Assembly (NCBI GenBank): GCA_002356635.1
Contig: CP023454.1
Coordinates: forward strand, 1,286,501-1,350,500
DNA length: 64,000 nucleotides
Source: Rhodobacteraceae bacterium QY30
GTDB lineage: Bacteria > Pseudomonadota > Alphaproteobacteria > Rhodobacterales > Rhodobacteraceae
Reading direction: 5' to 3'
Shown: positions 21,710 through 30,923 of the stretch, one piece after another
Position numbering within the stretch: the stretch's first letter is position 1
Layout: each line of letters begins with the position of its first letter
Notes under the pieces: model-generated
The model's database searches: none
Seen by the model: only the letters and a program-made list of their open reading frames with translations
What the model was told of the DNA's origin: nothing
Translations under genes and position numbers: made by a program

Positions 21710-22978
21710 ATGGCGAACAACTCAGGAAGCGACAGCAAGAACACCCTCTATTGCTCGTTCTGCGGCAAGAGCCAGCATGAGGTGCGCAAGCTGATCGCCG
21801 GTCCGACGGTGTTCATCTGCGATGAATGCGTCGAACTGTGCATGGACATCATCCGCGAGGAAACCAAGACCTCGGGGCTGAAGGCCACGGACGGCGTGCC
21901 GACGCCGCGGGACATCTGCAAGGTGCTCGATGATTATGTCATCGGCCAGATGCACGCCAAGCGGGTCCTGTCGGTGGCGGTTCACAACCATTACAAGCGC
22001 CTGAACCACGCGGCGAAGTCCAACGACATCGAACTGTCGAAGTCGAACATCCTGCTGATCGGCCCCACCGGCTGCGGCAAGACGCTTCTGGCGCAGACGC
22101 TGGCGCGTATCTTGGACGTGCCCTTCACAATGGCGGATGCGACCACCCTGACCGAAGCGGGCTACGTGGGCGAGGATGTGGAAAACATCATCCTGAAGCT
22201 TCTGCAGGCCAGCGAATACAACGTCGAACGCGCGCAGCGCGGCATCGTCTACATCGACGAGGTCGACAAGATCACGCGGAAGTCGGACAACCCCTCGATC
22301 ACACGCGACGTGTCGGGCGAAGGCGTGCAGCAGGCGCTTCTGAAGATCATGGAAGGCACCGTGGCCTCGGTTCCGCCGCAGGGCGGACGCAAGCATCCAC
22401 AGCAGGAATTCCTGCAGGTGGACACGACCAACATCCTGTTCATCTGCGGCGGCGCCTTCGCGGGGCTGGAACGGATCATCGCGCAGCGCGGCAAGGGCAG
22501 TGCCATCGGCTTCGGCGCCGAGGTGAAGGACCCGGATTCGCGTGGCGTGGGCGAGCTGTTCGGTGAGTTGGAGCCAGAGGATCTGCTGAAGTTCGGCCTG
22601 ATCCCGGAATTCGTCGGCCGCCTGCCGGTGATCGCCACGCTGACCGACCTGGACGAGGCCGCGTTGGTCCGCATCCTGACCGAGCCGAAGAACGCGCTGG
22701 TCAAGCAGTATCAGCGGCTGTTCGACATCGAGGGCGTGAAGCTGACCTTCACCGAGGACGCGCTGACCGCCATCGCCCGGCGCGCCATCAAGCGCAAGAC
22801 CGGTGCCCGCGGCCTGCGCTCGATCATGGAGGACATCCTGCTGGACACCATGTTCGAACTGCCGGGCATGGCCAGCGTTGAGGAAGTCGTGGTGAACGAG
22901 GAAGCGGTGGATGCGCCGGGCGCAAAACCGCTGGTCATCCATTCCGAAGCCAAGAAGGGCGCCGCCTCGGCCGGCTGA
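21710..22978 (+). CDS. clpX: ATP-dependent Clp protease ATP-binding subunit
   Basis: A 422-residue AAA+ unfoldase that recognises substrates and threads them into ClpP. The N-terminal zinc-binding domain has C15, C18, C37 and C40. The AAA+ core shows Walker A GPTGCGKT near 118-125, the pore loop GYVGED, Walker B VYIDEVDK, the RKH loop (GGRKHPQ) and the sensor region [12 protein letters not shown]. Length is canonical. In alphaproteobacteria ClpXP degrades cell-cycle regulators; that is family knowledge, not seen here. Confidence 0.98.
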   Translation: MANNSGSDSKNTLYCSFCGKSQHEVRKLIAGPTVFICDECVELCMDIIREETKTSGLKATDGVPTPRDICKVLDDYVIGQMHAKRVLSVAVHNHYKRLNHAAKSNDIELSKSNILLIGPTGCGKTLLAQTLARILDVPFTMADATTLTEAGYVGEDVENIILKLLQASEYNVERAQRGIVYIDEVDKITRKSDNPSITRDVSGEGVQQALLKIMEGTVASVPPQGGRKHPQQEFLQVDTTNILFICGGAFAGLERIIAQRGKGSAIGFGAEVKDPDSRGVGELFGELEPEDLLKFGLIPEFVGRLPVIATLTDLDEAALVRILTEPKNALVKQYQRLFDIEGVKLTFTEDALTAIARRAIKRKTGARGLRSIMEDILLDTMFELPGMASVEEVVVNEEAVDAPGAKPLVIHSEAKKGAASAG

Positions 22979-23004
22979 TCCCGACTGCGGGCAGGAACAA
23001 CCTT

Positions 23005-23040
23005 GCGCCGGATCCGAAAGGGTCCGGCGCGTGTCGTTTC
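23005..23040 (+). terminator. Terminator after clpX
   Basis: GCGCCGGATCC (23005-23015) pairs with GGTCCGGCGC (23021-23030) with one bulge around GAAAG, followed by GTGTCGTTTC. It overlaps the end of the convergent reductase gene by two bases and probably serves both. Confidence 0.55.
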
Positions 23041-23707
23041 AACCGTCGCGCAGCAGCCGATCCCGTCTGTCGAGTTCCGCCTGCGGCGGCGGCTTCAGGC
23101 CGTGGTCCTCGGTCCTGACCTGTCCGTTCCGCCGATACCTGGCCGAAACGATGCCCTTGGGCGATACCCGCCCCGAGACCATTTCGAACGCCGCCGGTCG
23201 GGTGCCCGGCCCGAACAGTCGCCGGCCGGTGCCCAGCACGATCGGAAAGGTGAACAGCACCAGTTCGTCGATCAGGTCATGTTCCAGCAGCGTCTGCAGC
23301 AGATCGCCACTGCCCTGGGTCAGCAACGTCGGCCCCGCTTCGGACTTCAGCCGGGCTACATCGCGGGCCGCATCGTGCAGGATCACGGATCCCTGCCAGT
23401 CCAGCGACATCTGCGTTCGGGTCGCGACGTGTTTCGTGGCCGCGTTGAAGGTGCGGGCGATGGTACTGTGCTCGCCGCTGTCCACATGGGGCCAATAGGC
23501 GGCGAAGATATCATAGGTCTTGCGCCCCAGCAGAAGATCGAAGGGCTGGGCGAACAGCGCGGTGACCTCTTGCCCGAAGACCTCGTCGCCATAGGGCCAG
23601 GTCCAGCCGCCGTAGGAAAACCCGCCCCGGCGATCCTCGTCCGGGCCGCCCGGGGCCTGCATCACCCCGTCAAGGGTCAGGAACACGCTGGACACGACCT
23701 TTCGCAT
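23039..23707 (-). CDS. Dihydrofolate reductase-family (RibD C-terminal) protein
   Basis: A 222-residue protein with the RibD_C/DHFR-like fold: N-terminal SSVFLTLDGVMQAPGG, then LLLGRKTYDIFAAYWP, a central TLLTQGSGDLLQTLLEHDLIDEL and FPIVLGTGRRLFG. Members of this group (YwjB/YyaP type) are small NADPH-binding proteins of mostly unknown substrate; this is not a housekeeping FolA. The C-terminal 25 residues are charged and non-conserved. It stands alone between clpX (convergent) and the dimethylglycine dehydrogenase-like gene. Confidence 0.85.
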   Translation of the reverse strand: MRKVVSSVFLTLDGVMQAPGGPDEDRRGGFSYGGWTWPYGDEVFGQEVTALFAQPFDLLLGRKTYDIFAAYWPHVDSGEHSTIARTFNAATKHVATRTQMSLDWQGSVILHDAARDVARLKSEAGPTLLTQGSGDLLQTLLEHDLIDELVLFTFPIVLGTGRRLFGPGTRPAAFEMVSGRVSPKGIVSARYRRNGQVRTEDHGLKPPPQAELDRRDRLLRDG

Positions 23708-23814
23708 CGCTTGCCTCCGCGTCTGGGTCAGAAAGAAAGCCTAGTCCTGGGCCCCGGACGCGGCAAGCGCCGGCTTCGGCGGCTGGCAAAGGAACGCCCG
23801 CGCATCGGCCAGGA

Positions 23815-26244
23815 TCAGCCGCGCCGCATCCGCGTGCCGTCCGCGTCCCAAAGTGCGCCGCTGACCAGGCGCGCGGGGCGGCGTTCGCCAAGGATCTCGA
23901 TCTCGCAGGCCAGCCCATCGCGGATCAGCTCGACCGGCAGGAAGCCCTGCGCCACCGAGTTCTCCGTCCAGTGCGAATACCCGCCCGAGGTGCAGAAACC
24001 CACGACCCGGTCGCCGACCCAGATCGGTTCATAGGCCACGACATCGGCATCCTTCGCATCGACGACAAAGGCGCAAAGTCGCCGCTTCGGCCCTTCGGCG
24101 CGTTCCTTCAGCGCCGCCGCCTTGCCGATCCAGTCGGCCGGCTTGTCCCAGCGGATGAACCGGTCGATGCCGGTTTCCCCCGGCTGGTAATCCGGGCTGA
24201 ATTCCCGCGCCCAGGAGCCGAAGAACTTGTCGAGCCTGAGCGACATCATCGCCCGCATCCCGAAGGGCCGCAGGCCCAGATCCTGACCCGCAGACCAGAG
24301 CGCCTGCCAGAGCGCGCGTTGTGACATGACATCGCAGTAGATCTCATACCCCAGATCGCCCGTGTAGCTCAGGCGCTGCACAAGGCAGTCGGCCATGCCG
24401 ACCGTCATGCGGCGCGCGGCCATGAAGGGAAGAGCCTCGCCCGAAACATCCGCCCGCGTCACCCGCGCCAGCAGCTCGCGCGCCCGTGGCCCGGCGATCT
24501 GGAAGCCGGTCAGCCGGTCCGAGACGTTTTCGACTGTCACCCCCGGTTCGGCATGGCGTTCGAACCAGCGCAGGTGCTGGTCCTGCGCGCCGTAGCTGCC
24601 GGTGATTTGGAATTCGGTGTCCGACAGGCAAGTCACGGTGAAATCGCCGATGATCTTGCCCTTGGGCGACAGCATCGGCGTCAGGCTGATCCGCCCCGGC
24701 TGCGGGATTGCGCCCGCCATCATCATGTCGAGCCAGGCGCGGGCTTTCGCGCCCCGGACGCGAAACTTGCCGAAGTTCTGGATTTCGTTGATGCCCACGC
24801 CTTCGCGCACGGCGCGCACCTCGCGCGCGGTCGCCTCGAAGGCGTTGGAGCGTTTGAAGGATGGCGTTTCATGGCGCGGTTCACCGGGCAGGGCGAAGTA
24901 GTTCACGACCTCCAGCCCGTATTGCGCGCCCCAGACCGCGCCCATCTGATCGAAGATGTCGAACATCGGCGTGGTGCGGAAGGGGCGGGCGGCGGGGCGT
25001 TCCTCGTTCGGGTAGCTGACCGAAAAGCGCATCTGGTAGTTTTCGATGACTTTCGGCACCGTGTAGCCCGGTGTCGTCCACTTCCCGAAACGCGCCACGT
25101 CGAAGCCGCGCGGATCGACCTCGGTTTCGCCGTGGATCATCCATTCGGCCAGCGATTTGCCCATGCCTCCGCCCTGGCTGAACCCCGCCATGACCGCGCA
25201 GGCCGACCAGTAGTTCCGAAGCCCCGGCACCGGGCCGATCAGCGGGTTGCCGTCGGGCGCGAAGGTGAAGGGGCCGTGGATCACGCGCTTCACGCCCGAC
25301 CGTTCCAGCACCGGGAAGCGGCGATAGGCGAAGGCCACCGAATCCTCGATCTTGTCCCATTGTTCGTTCAGAAGCTCATGGCCAAAGTCCCAGGGCGTGC
25401 CGTCCACCGCCCAGGGCTCACACGGCTTTTCGTAAAAGCCGATGCACAGTCCACGCCCTTCCTGCCGCAGGTAGCTTTCGCCGCCCGGATCCATCACATG
25501 CGGGAATTCGCGGCCCGATTTCAGGATCGCCATGATCTCGGGAATGTCGTCCGTCACCAGATACTGGTGCGCCATCGGCAGCAGCGGCAGGTAGACCCCG
25601 GCCATTGCGCCGATTTCCCGTGCCCAGAGGCCGCCGGCATTGACGAGATGTTCGGCGATGATGGTGCCCATTTCCGTGACCACCTCCCATGTGCCATCGG
25701 GGCGCGGGGTGGTGGACAGAACGCGGTTGTGCAGAACGATTTCGGCGCCCTGCATCCGGGCCGCCTTGGCATAAGCGTGGGTGGTGCCCGACGGGTCCAG
25801 ATGCCCGTCGAGCGGATCATAAAGCGCGCCGATGATGCCGTCGGTATTGACCAGCCCGTCGGTCATCTTCGCCACATCTTCGGGACCCAGGATTTCGGTG
25901 TGAAGGCCCATGTAGCGGTGCTTGGCACGTTCGGCCTTCAGCATCTCGAACCGGGCCGGATTATCGGCCAACGTAATGCCGCCCACGTGGTGCAGCCCGC
26001 AGGACAGACCGGTGATCTTCTCAAGCTCCCGGTAAAGCTGGATCGTGTAGCCCTGCAGCGCCGCCATGTTGGTGTCGCCGTTCAGGGTGTGAAACCCGCC
26101 CGCCGCATGCCAGGTGGAGCCGGATGTCAGCTCCGACCGTTCGACCAGCATGACATCGGTCCAGCCGTATTTGGTCAGGTGGAACAAGACTGAACAGCCG
26201 ACGACGCCGCCGCCGATGACCAGAACCTGCACGTGCGATTTCAT
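23815..26244 (-). CDS. FAD-dependent dimethylglycine/sarcosine dehydrogenase-like protein (DAO + GcvT fusion)
   Basis: An 809-residue fusion. Residues 1-380 are a DAO-type flavoprotein (VLVIGGGVVGCSVLFHL dinucleotide fold, then SGSTWHAAGGFHTL and NPLIGPVPGLRNY). The rest is a folate-binding aminomethyltransferase (GcvT) module with FGKFRVRGAKARAWL, YTGDLGYEIY and the C-terminal barrel. Such enzymes N-demethylate dimethylglycine or sarcosine and pass the methylene unit to tetrahydrofolate. Which substrate is used cannot be told apart here. The ATG at 26244 is taken because it begins the flavin fold. The carnitine operon at 58 kb would feed this pathway through glycine betaine. Confidence 0.88.
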   Translation of the reverse strand: MKSHVQVLVIGGGVVGCSVLFHLTKYGWTDVMLVERSELTSGSTWHAAGGFHTLNGDTNMAALQGYTIQLYRELEKITGLSCGLHHVGGITLADNPARFEMLKAERAKHRYMGLHTEILGPEDVAKMTDGLVNTDGIIGALYDPLDGHLDPSGTTHAYAKAARMQGAEIVLHNRVLSTTPRPDGTWEVVTEMGTIIAEHLVNAGGLWAREIGAMAGVYLPLLPMAHQYLVTDDIPEIMAILKSGREFPHVMDPGGESYLRQEGRGLCIGFYEKPCEPWAVDGTPWDFGHELLNEQWDKIEDSVAFAYRRFPVLERSGVKRVIHGPFTFAPDGNPLIGPVPGLRNYWSACAVMAGFSQGGGMGKSLAEWMIHGETEVDPRGFDVARFGKWTTPGYTVPKVIENYQMRFSVSYPNEERPAARPFRTTPMFDIFDQMGAVWGAQYGLEVVNYFALPGEPRHETPSFKRSNAFEATAREVRAVREGVGINEIQNFGKFRVRGAKARAWLDMMMAGAIPQPGRISLTPMLSPKGKIIGDFTVTCLSDTEFQITGSYGAQDQHLRWFERHAEPGVTVENVSDRLTGFQIAGPRARELLARVTRADVSGEALPFMAARRMTVGMADCLVQRLSYTGDLGYEIYCDVMSQRALWQALWSAGQDLGLRPFGMRAMMSLRLDKFFGSWAREFSPDYQPGETGIDRFIRWDKPADWIGKAAALKERAEGPKRRLCAFVVDAKDADVVAYEPIWVGDRVVGFCTSGGYSHWTENSVAQGFLPVELIRDGLACEIEILGERRPARLVSGALWDADGTRMRRG

Positions 26245-26358
26245 GACATGCCCCCCATTGGCAGTCGCGCTGCCGGTGGCATCAGTCAACGGCTGGCAGC
26301 GGCGGTTATCATGCCGGGGGACGACATGTGCGCGTCGTTTCCGGTCGGCGGTCGGCCG

Positions 26359-27126
26359 TCAGGGGGTGCGGCTGGGCAGTTCGGCGCGGACATCGGCCCA
26401 GACCGGCAGGTGGTCCGAGGCCCGGCGACTGAGCGGCGTGATCAGGGTGCCCGCGTCCAGAAGGTGCATGTTGGGCGTCAGCGCGATCCGGTCCAGGGCC
26501 GCGACGGGGCGGCCGGCGGGATAGCTGGGGCCCGGCACATGAACCCGAAAGGGACCGTTCAGCGGTTCGGTCCCCGAACGGGTCGACCATTCGTTGAAGT
26601 CGCCCAGGATGGCGGTGGGCAGGGGCTCCAGCGCCTCAAGTCGGCCCAGGATCGCCTCCATCTGCTGCATCCGGCTGGTGCGCAACAGGCCCAGGTGCAC
26701 GCAGACGATCCGGATCCGGCCACCCGGAACCGTCAGGTCGGCAATGACCGCGCCCCGTGGCTCCAGTCCCGGCAGGTGCATCCGGTGCAACACCGGCGCA
26801 GCGGCCATGACTCGGGGGTGCAGAAGGATCGTCTGCCCGTGAAAGCCAAGGCTGGGCCCCTCGGGCGCCAGGTCCAGCGGCACAAGATGCGTCGCATCCT
26901 GCAAAAGCCGGGGCGGCAGTGCGGCGGGGCGGGGGGCATAGCGACGGTCGACCTCTTGCAGGGCGACGATGTCGGCCTGCAGCGCGTTGACCACATCGAC
27001 GATCCGTTCCGGCAGGCGCTTGCCGTCCAGCCCCACGCATTTGTGGATGTTGTAGCTCGCCAGCCGAAGCGCGACGGTCGGCCCGGCCAGCTTCGTCCCC
27101 GGCGGAAGTCGGTGTTTCTGCGGCAT
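26359..27126 (-). CDS. Endonuclease/exonuclease/phosphatase (EEP) family protein
   Basis: A 255-residue metal-dependent phosphoesterase fold. Signature motifs in order: ASYNIHKCVG, LQEVD with the metal ligand E58, VCVHLGL, GDFNEW and the C-terminal SDHLPV. The family covers DNA repair nucleases, lipid phosphodiesterases and others; no extra domain or signal peptide narrows it. It lies 15 bases downstream of selO on the same strand and 114 bases upstream of the dimethylglycine dehydrogenase-like gene. Confidence 0.88.
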   Translation of the reverse strand: MPQKHRLPPGTKLAGPTVALRLASYNIHKCVGLDGKRLPERIVDVVNALQADIVALQEVDRRYAPRPAALPPRLLQDATHLVPLDLAPEGPSLGFHGQTILLHPRVMAAAPVLHRMHLPGLEPRGAVIADLTVPGGRIRIVCVHLGLLRTSRMQQMEAILGRLEALEPLPTAILGDFNEWSTRSGTEPLNGPFRVHVPGPSYPAGRPVAALDRIALTPNMHLLDAGTLITPLSRRASDHLPVWADVRAELPSRTP

Positions 27127-27141
27127 CAGGAAGCCTTTCCC

Positions 27142-28563
27142 TCAGGTGCCGCAGAAGGTGGCCTGCACGACCTGGTCCGGCCGGGGCGGCAGGGCCAGAT
27201 CCTCGGCCCCGGGTTGGCTGTCGTAAGGACGCTGAAGCACGGACATCAGCCGGTGGAAGGGCGACATGTCGCCCGCGACCGCTGCCTCGATCATCACCTC
27301 GACCTGATGGTTGCGCGGGATGTAGGCCGGATTGGCGGCGGCCATGACCGCCTGCGGATCGGCCTCGGACGACAGCCGTTCGCGCCAGCGGCCGCTCCAG
27401 GCATCGAAACCGGCGGGATCGCCGAAATTGCCGGCCGCCGTTCCATCCAGAAGCCCCCGGAAGGTGTTGGTGAAGTCGGCGCCCTGGCGGGTCATCTCGG
27501 CCATCAGGTCGTCGATCAGCGTCAGGTCGGCCCCGGTGGGCGCAGCAAGGCCGATCTTCGCGCCGAACCGTTTCAGCCACTCCGCCTCATAGCGATCCTT
27601 GAAGCTGTGGACGCTGGCCGTTGCGGCTTCGATCGCCACCGCTTCCTCGCCCATCAGCGGGATCAGGCACATGGCCAGCTGCGCCAGGTTCCAGGCCGCG
27701 ATCTGCGGCTGGTTCGACCAGGCATACCGCCCCTGCCGATCGATCGAGGAGTAGACCGTATTCGGGTGGAAGGCATCCATGAAGGCGCAGGGGCCATAGT
27801 CGATGGTTTCGCCCGAAACCGTCATGTTGTCGGTGTTCATCACGCCGTGGATGAAGCCAAGCGACATCCACTGCCCGATCAGGCGCGCCTGCGCCGAGAC
27901 GACCGCATCCAGAAGCCCCGCCGCACCTTCGGCTTCAGGATGGTGGCGGGCGATGACGTGATCGACCAGAAGCCGCAGTGCCTCCAGGTCGCGGCGGGCG
28001 GCGAAATACTGGAAGGTTCCGACGCGGATATGGCTGCTGGCCACGCGCGCCAGCACCGCACCGGGGCGGCGCTGCCCATCACGCCAGATCGTGTCGCCGG
28101 TCGTGACCGCGGCCAGCGCCCGCGTGGTGGGCACGCCCAGCGCCGCCATCGCCTCGGACACGACGTATTCGCGCAGGACGGGCCCCAGCCAGGCGCGGCC
28201 ATCGCCCTGCCGGGAAAAGGGCGTCTGTCCCGCGCCTTTCAGTTGCAGGTCGAACCGCGCGCCATCGGGGGCGATCACCTCGCCCAGCAGGACCGCGCGC
28301 CCGTCGCCCAACTGCGGCACCCAGCCGCCGAACTGATGACCGGCATAGGCCTGCGCCAGCGGCTCGGCCCCCTCGGGCAAGCCGTTCCCGGCCAGCCAGC
28401 CCACGGCTTCGCCCGTGCGAAGCGCGGCCGGGTCGGCCCCCAGACGGCGCGCCAGATCGTCATTCAGCACGACCAGCGTCGGGGCCGGAACCGCGGCCGG
28501 AGCCTGCCGGGCGTAGAAACGGCCGGGCAGGCGGGCATAGGAATTGTCGAAGTGCAGGGTCAT
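27142..28563 (-). CDS. selO: Protein adenylyltransferase SelO (YdiU family)
   Basis: A 473-residue pseudokinase-fold enzyme that transfers AMP, rather than phosphate, to Ser/Thr/Tyr residues of target proteins, with known links to redox stress. Family blocks are clear: [49 protein letters not shown] and DYGPCAFMD. The C-terminus ends FCGT, keeping the single conserved cysteine near the end that is Cys-x-Ser in many bacteria and selenocysteine in animals. The ATG at 28563 begins the conserved [13 protein letters not shown]. It follows a nucleoside hydrolase gene by 44 bases. Confidence 0.95.
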   Translation of the reverse strand: MTLHFDNSYARLPGRFYARQAPAAVPAPTLVVLNDDLARRLGADPAALRTGEAVGWLAGNGLPEGAEPLAQAYAGHQFGGWVPQLGDGRAVLLGEVIAPDGARFDLQLKGAGQTPFSRQGDGRAWLGPVLREYVVSEAMAALGVPTTRALAAVTTGDTIWRDGQRRPGAVLARVASSHIRVGTFQYFAARRDLEALRLLVDHVIARHHPEAEGAAGLLDAVVSAQARLIGQWMSLGFIHGVMNTDNMTVSGETIDYGPCAFMDAFHPNTVYSSIDRQGRYAWSNQPQIAAWNLAQLAMCLIPLMGEEAVAIEAATASVHSFKDRYEAEWLKRFGAKIGLAAPTGADLTLIDDLMAEMTRQGADFTNTFRGLLDGTAAGNFGDPAGFDAWSGRWRERLSSEADPQAVMAAANPAYIPRNHQVEVMIEAAVAGDMSPFHRLMSVLQRPYDSQPGAEDLALPPRPDQVVQATFCGT

Positions 28564-28607
28564 GTCGCCAATATAGGACGCCCGATCCGGTTTTGCCGCA
28601 AGTCCCT

Positions 28608-29549
28608 TCAGATTCGTCCGATCCGTTCGGTCAGCAGCGTGAAGAACCTTTCCGCGTCGATGTCCCCCATGAACATCGCGTTCGGCGCGCGGTCCGTGAC
28701 GCCCCACCAATCCGCAACCGTCATGCCCAGCGTCAGGGGGCTTTGTGTCTCGATCTCAACGTTGATGTGGCGGCCTTTGAACAGGTCGGGCCTTAGAAGG
28801 TAGGCGATCACGCAAGGGTCATGCAGCGGTGCGCCCTCGCTGCCGTATTTCTGCATGTCGAATCGTTCGAAGAAATCGGTCCAGCTGGCGACGACCGCGC
28901 CCGCATGGGTGCCCAGGTTGCGGAACGCCTCGATCCGGGCGCGGTTGGTCAGGGCCTTGTGCGTGACATCGAGCGGCATCACGACCAGCGGCACCCCGGA
29001 TTTGAACACGATTTCCGCCGCTTCGGGGTCGACGAAGATGTTGAACTCCGCCGTGGGGGTAATGTTTCCCACTTCGAAGTAAGCGCCACCCATAAGAACG
29101 ATTTCGCCTATTCGCGCAACAATATCTGGCGCCTTGAGGAAGGCCGCCGCTATATTCGTCAGCGGACCGAGCGGGCAGAGCGTCACCGTTCCCGCCGGTT
29201 CGGCCCGAAGCGTTTCGATGAGGAAGTCCACCCCATGACCCGGAGCCAGCACCATGTCCGGATCCGGGAGCCGTATTCCGTCCAGTCCGGTCTTGCCGTG
29301 GACATGTTCGGCCGTGACCAGTTTGCGCAGCAGGGGGGCGTCGCAGCCCGCAAAGACCTTCACGTCGCGCCGGCCGGCCAGTTCGCAGACCATCCGTGCG
29401 TTCTTCTCGGTCAGCGCCAGCGGCACGTTTCCCGCCACGGCGGTGATGCCCAGCACGTCAAGTTCGGGCGAGGCCAGCGCCAGCAGGATCGCCACGGCAT
29501 CGTCCTGGCCCGGGTCGGTGTCGATGATGATCTTTCTGGGTCTGGACAT
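28608..29549 (-). CDS. Nucleoside hydrolase (IunH/RihA family)
   Basis: A 313-residue ribonucleoside hydrolase that cleaves the N-glycosidic bond for base salvage. The calcium-binding motif D10-T-D12-P-G-Q-D16-D17 is at the N-terminus; [12 protein letters not shown] and [13 protein letters not shown] mark the active site. Specificity among purine and pyrimidine ribosides is not readable. The ATG at 29549 has GGAG 8 bases upstream. A patch at about 29041-29160 drops to 53% G+C by hand count, against about 65% around it. It is first in the run nucleoside hydrolase, selO, EEP protein. Confidence 0.92.
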   Translation of the reverse strand: MSRPRKIIIDTDPGQDDAVAILLALASPELDVLGITAVAGNVPLALTEKNARMVCELAGRRDVKVFAGCDAPLLRKLVTAEHVHGKTGLDGIRLPDPDMVLAPGHGVDFLIETLRAEPAGTVTLCPLGPLTNIAAAFLKAPDIVARIGEIVLMGGAYFEVGNITPTAEFNIFVDPEAAEIVFKSGVPLVVMPLDVTHKALTNRARIEAFRNLGTHAGAVVASWTDFFERFDMQKYGSEGAPLHDPCVIAYLLRPDLFKGRHINVEIETQSPLTLGMTVADWWGVTDRAPNAMFMGDIDAERFFTLLTERIGRI

Positions 29550-29698
29550 CGGCTGTGCTCCGGCTGCTGCCTTGGGAAGGGGGGCAGGGCGGTCTGGTCG
29601 GTCAAGCCTGGCCAAAGCGCCATTTTGAATCAAATTGTCGCCCAATCGGCGCCACATTGGCTTGAAAGCATAGAAAAGTGTCGGCGGGAAGGTGGCGC

Positions 29699-30568
29699 GT
29701 GAAGCGGGGCGATATGTACAAGATCAGCGTTCATGTCGGGACTCATTCTTCGGGGTCGGGCGCGTTCCAGCGGTTTCTGGCGGCCAACCGCGATGGCATC
29801 GCCGCGGCCGGATATGACCTGGCCTGCCCGCCGATCGAGGAACTGACAGAGGGCGCGACCGCGCAGGCCGCCGCTTCGGGGATCGGGCTGGCGATGGCCC
29901 GGACCGGGACGGGCGAGCGGCAGGGGCTAATCGTTTCGGACCACGCCATCGGCGCGCAGACCGACCGGCTGGTCAAGGCACAATTCTACCCCGACGCCGG
30001 GGCCCGCGCGCGCGACCTGCGCGCCGCCATCGGGATGCCGGTGGACCGGCTGGTCCTGGTGGCGCAATCCTATGAGCAGCTGTTTGCCAATGCCTGGGCG
30101 CAGCATTCGCTGGCCCATCTTTCGCGGCCCTTTGCCGACCTGGTGCCGCAGATCTACAGCTTCGACGGCGGCTGGCTGGACCTGGTCGCGGAACTGCGCG
30201 ACGGGCTCGAGGCGCGCCACGTGACCGTTCTGGCAGCACCGCAGGATCCGTTGGCGGTCCTGGCGCAGTTGACGCCCGAACTTCGGCTGGACAATGTCAC
30301 CCGCCCGGAACCGGCCGCCCCCGTCACGGAAACCGCCATCGCGATGGTCCAGCGCCACCTGCGGTCCGGTGCCCGTTTTGCCCCCGGACAGCGCGCCCGG
30401 CTGATGGCCTTTCATGCCCGCCAGCCGCAACTGCCCCAGCCCCCGGCCTTCGAGGGTTTGCGCCTGGCCGACCTGCGAGGCCGCTATGTGGCCGACCTTG
30501 ACAGCCTTGCCCGCATGCCGGGCGTCGAGGTCGTGGGGGGAACCATGGCCACCATGGCGGCCGAGTAA
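29699..30568 (+). CDS. Sulfotransferase-like P-loop protein, uncertain
   Basis: About 289 residues, not confidently recognised. The N-terminus KISVHVGTHSSGSGAFQRFL resembles the 5'-PSB loop and following helix of bacterial sulfotransferase-like proteins (V-H-x-G-x-x-K/H-T/S-G-[ST]), and VDRLVLVAQSYEQLFANAWAQH could be the helix around the 3'-phosphate site. No signal peptide or membrane segment. Three starts compete: GTG 29678, GTG 29699 (GGAAGG about 6 bases upstream, chosen) and ATG 29714. It is divergent from the nucleoside hydrolase and isolated; the 355 bases downstream hold no gene. Confidence 0.55.
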   Translation: MKRGDMYKISVHVGTHSSGSGAFQRFLAANRDGIAAAGYDLACPPIEELTEGATAQAAASGIGLAMARTGTGERQGLIVSDHAIGAQTDRLVKAQFYPDAGARARDLRAAIGMPVDRLVLVAQSYEQLFANAWAQHSLAHLSRPFADLVPQIYSFDGGWLDLVAELRDGLEARHVTVLAAPQDPLAVLAQLTPELRLDNVTRPEPAAPVTETAIAMVQRHLRSGARFAPGQRARLMAFHARQPQLPQPPAFEGLRLADLRGRYVADLDSLARMPGVEVVGGTMATMAAE

Positions 30569-30923
30569 CCTTGACGCCAGCGGACCATGTTCGACCCGCC
30601 AGGCGTTTCGACCGACCGAGGATTTCAGAGACAGCAATCGCGGGTTTCGCGTTGTTCGAGAATTGAGCGACTCCCGGGAAAAATAGGAAGGCGGGCGATC
30701 CTCTGTCGAGAAGATGCTGCCAGCCAGTCGGTCACGTCCGCCTACGAAACTTGGCGGGGGGACGAGACTTTGGCCAACATTCGACCGCCGACAGGAATCG
30801 GACCGCAGATCGACCTGCGGTCCGGGTTCGTTCAGGCGCCGCACCGTCTATCCTGCGAGAGGGACTGCGTCACGGACACGTGGCATAGCTGTTTCCGGCC
30901 GCGCCTTTGGAGCGGCCCTCAGA
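30569..30923. other. Non-coding stretch between convergent genes
   Basis: This 355-base gap follows the sulfotransferase-like gene and precedes the 3' end of the iron-binding protein gene. I find no credible coding frame or tRNA. It holds a perfect 9-base inverted repeat (30800-30823). Composition is somewhat less GC-rich than the flanks and codon periodicity is absent, so it may be a decayed gene or simply a spacer. Confidence 0.5.
30800..30823. repeat. Perfect 9-bp inverted repeat
   Basis: GGACCGCAG, a 6-base loop ATCGAC, then CTGCGGTCC. There is no T-run on either side; it could be a factor-assisted terminator between the convergent genes or a protein-binding site. Confidence 0.5.
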
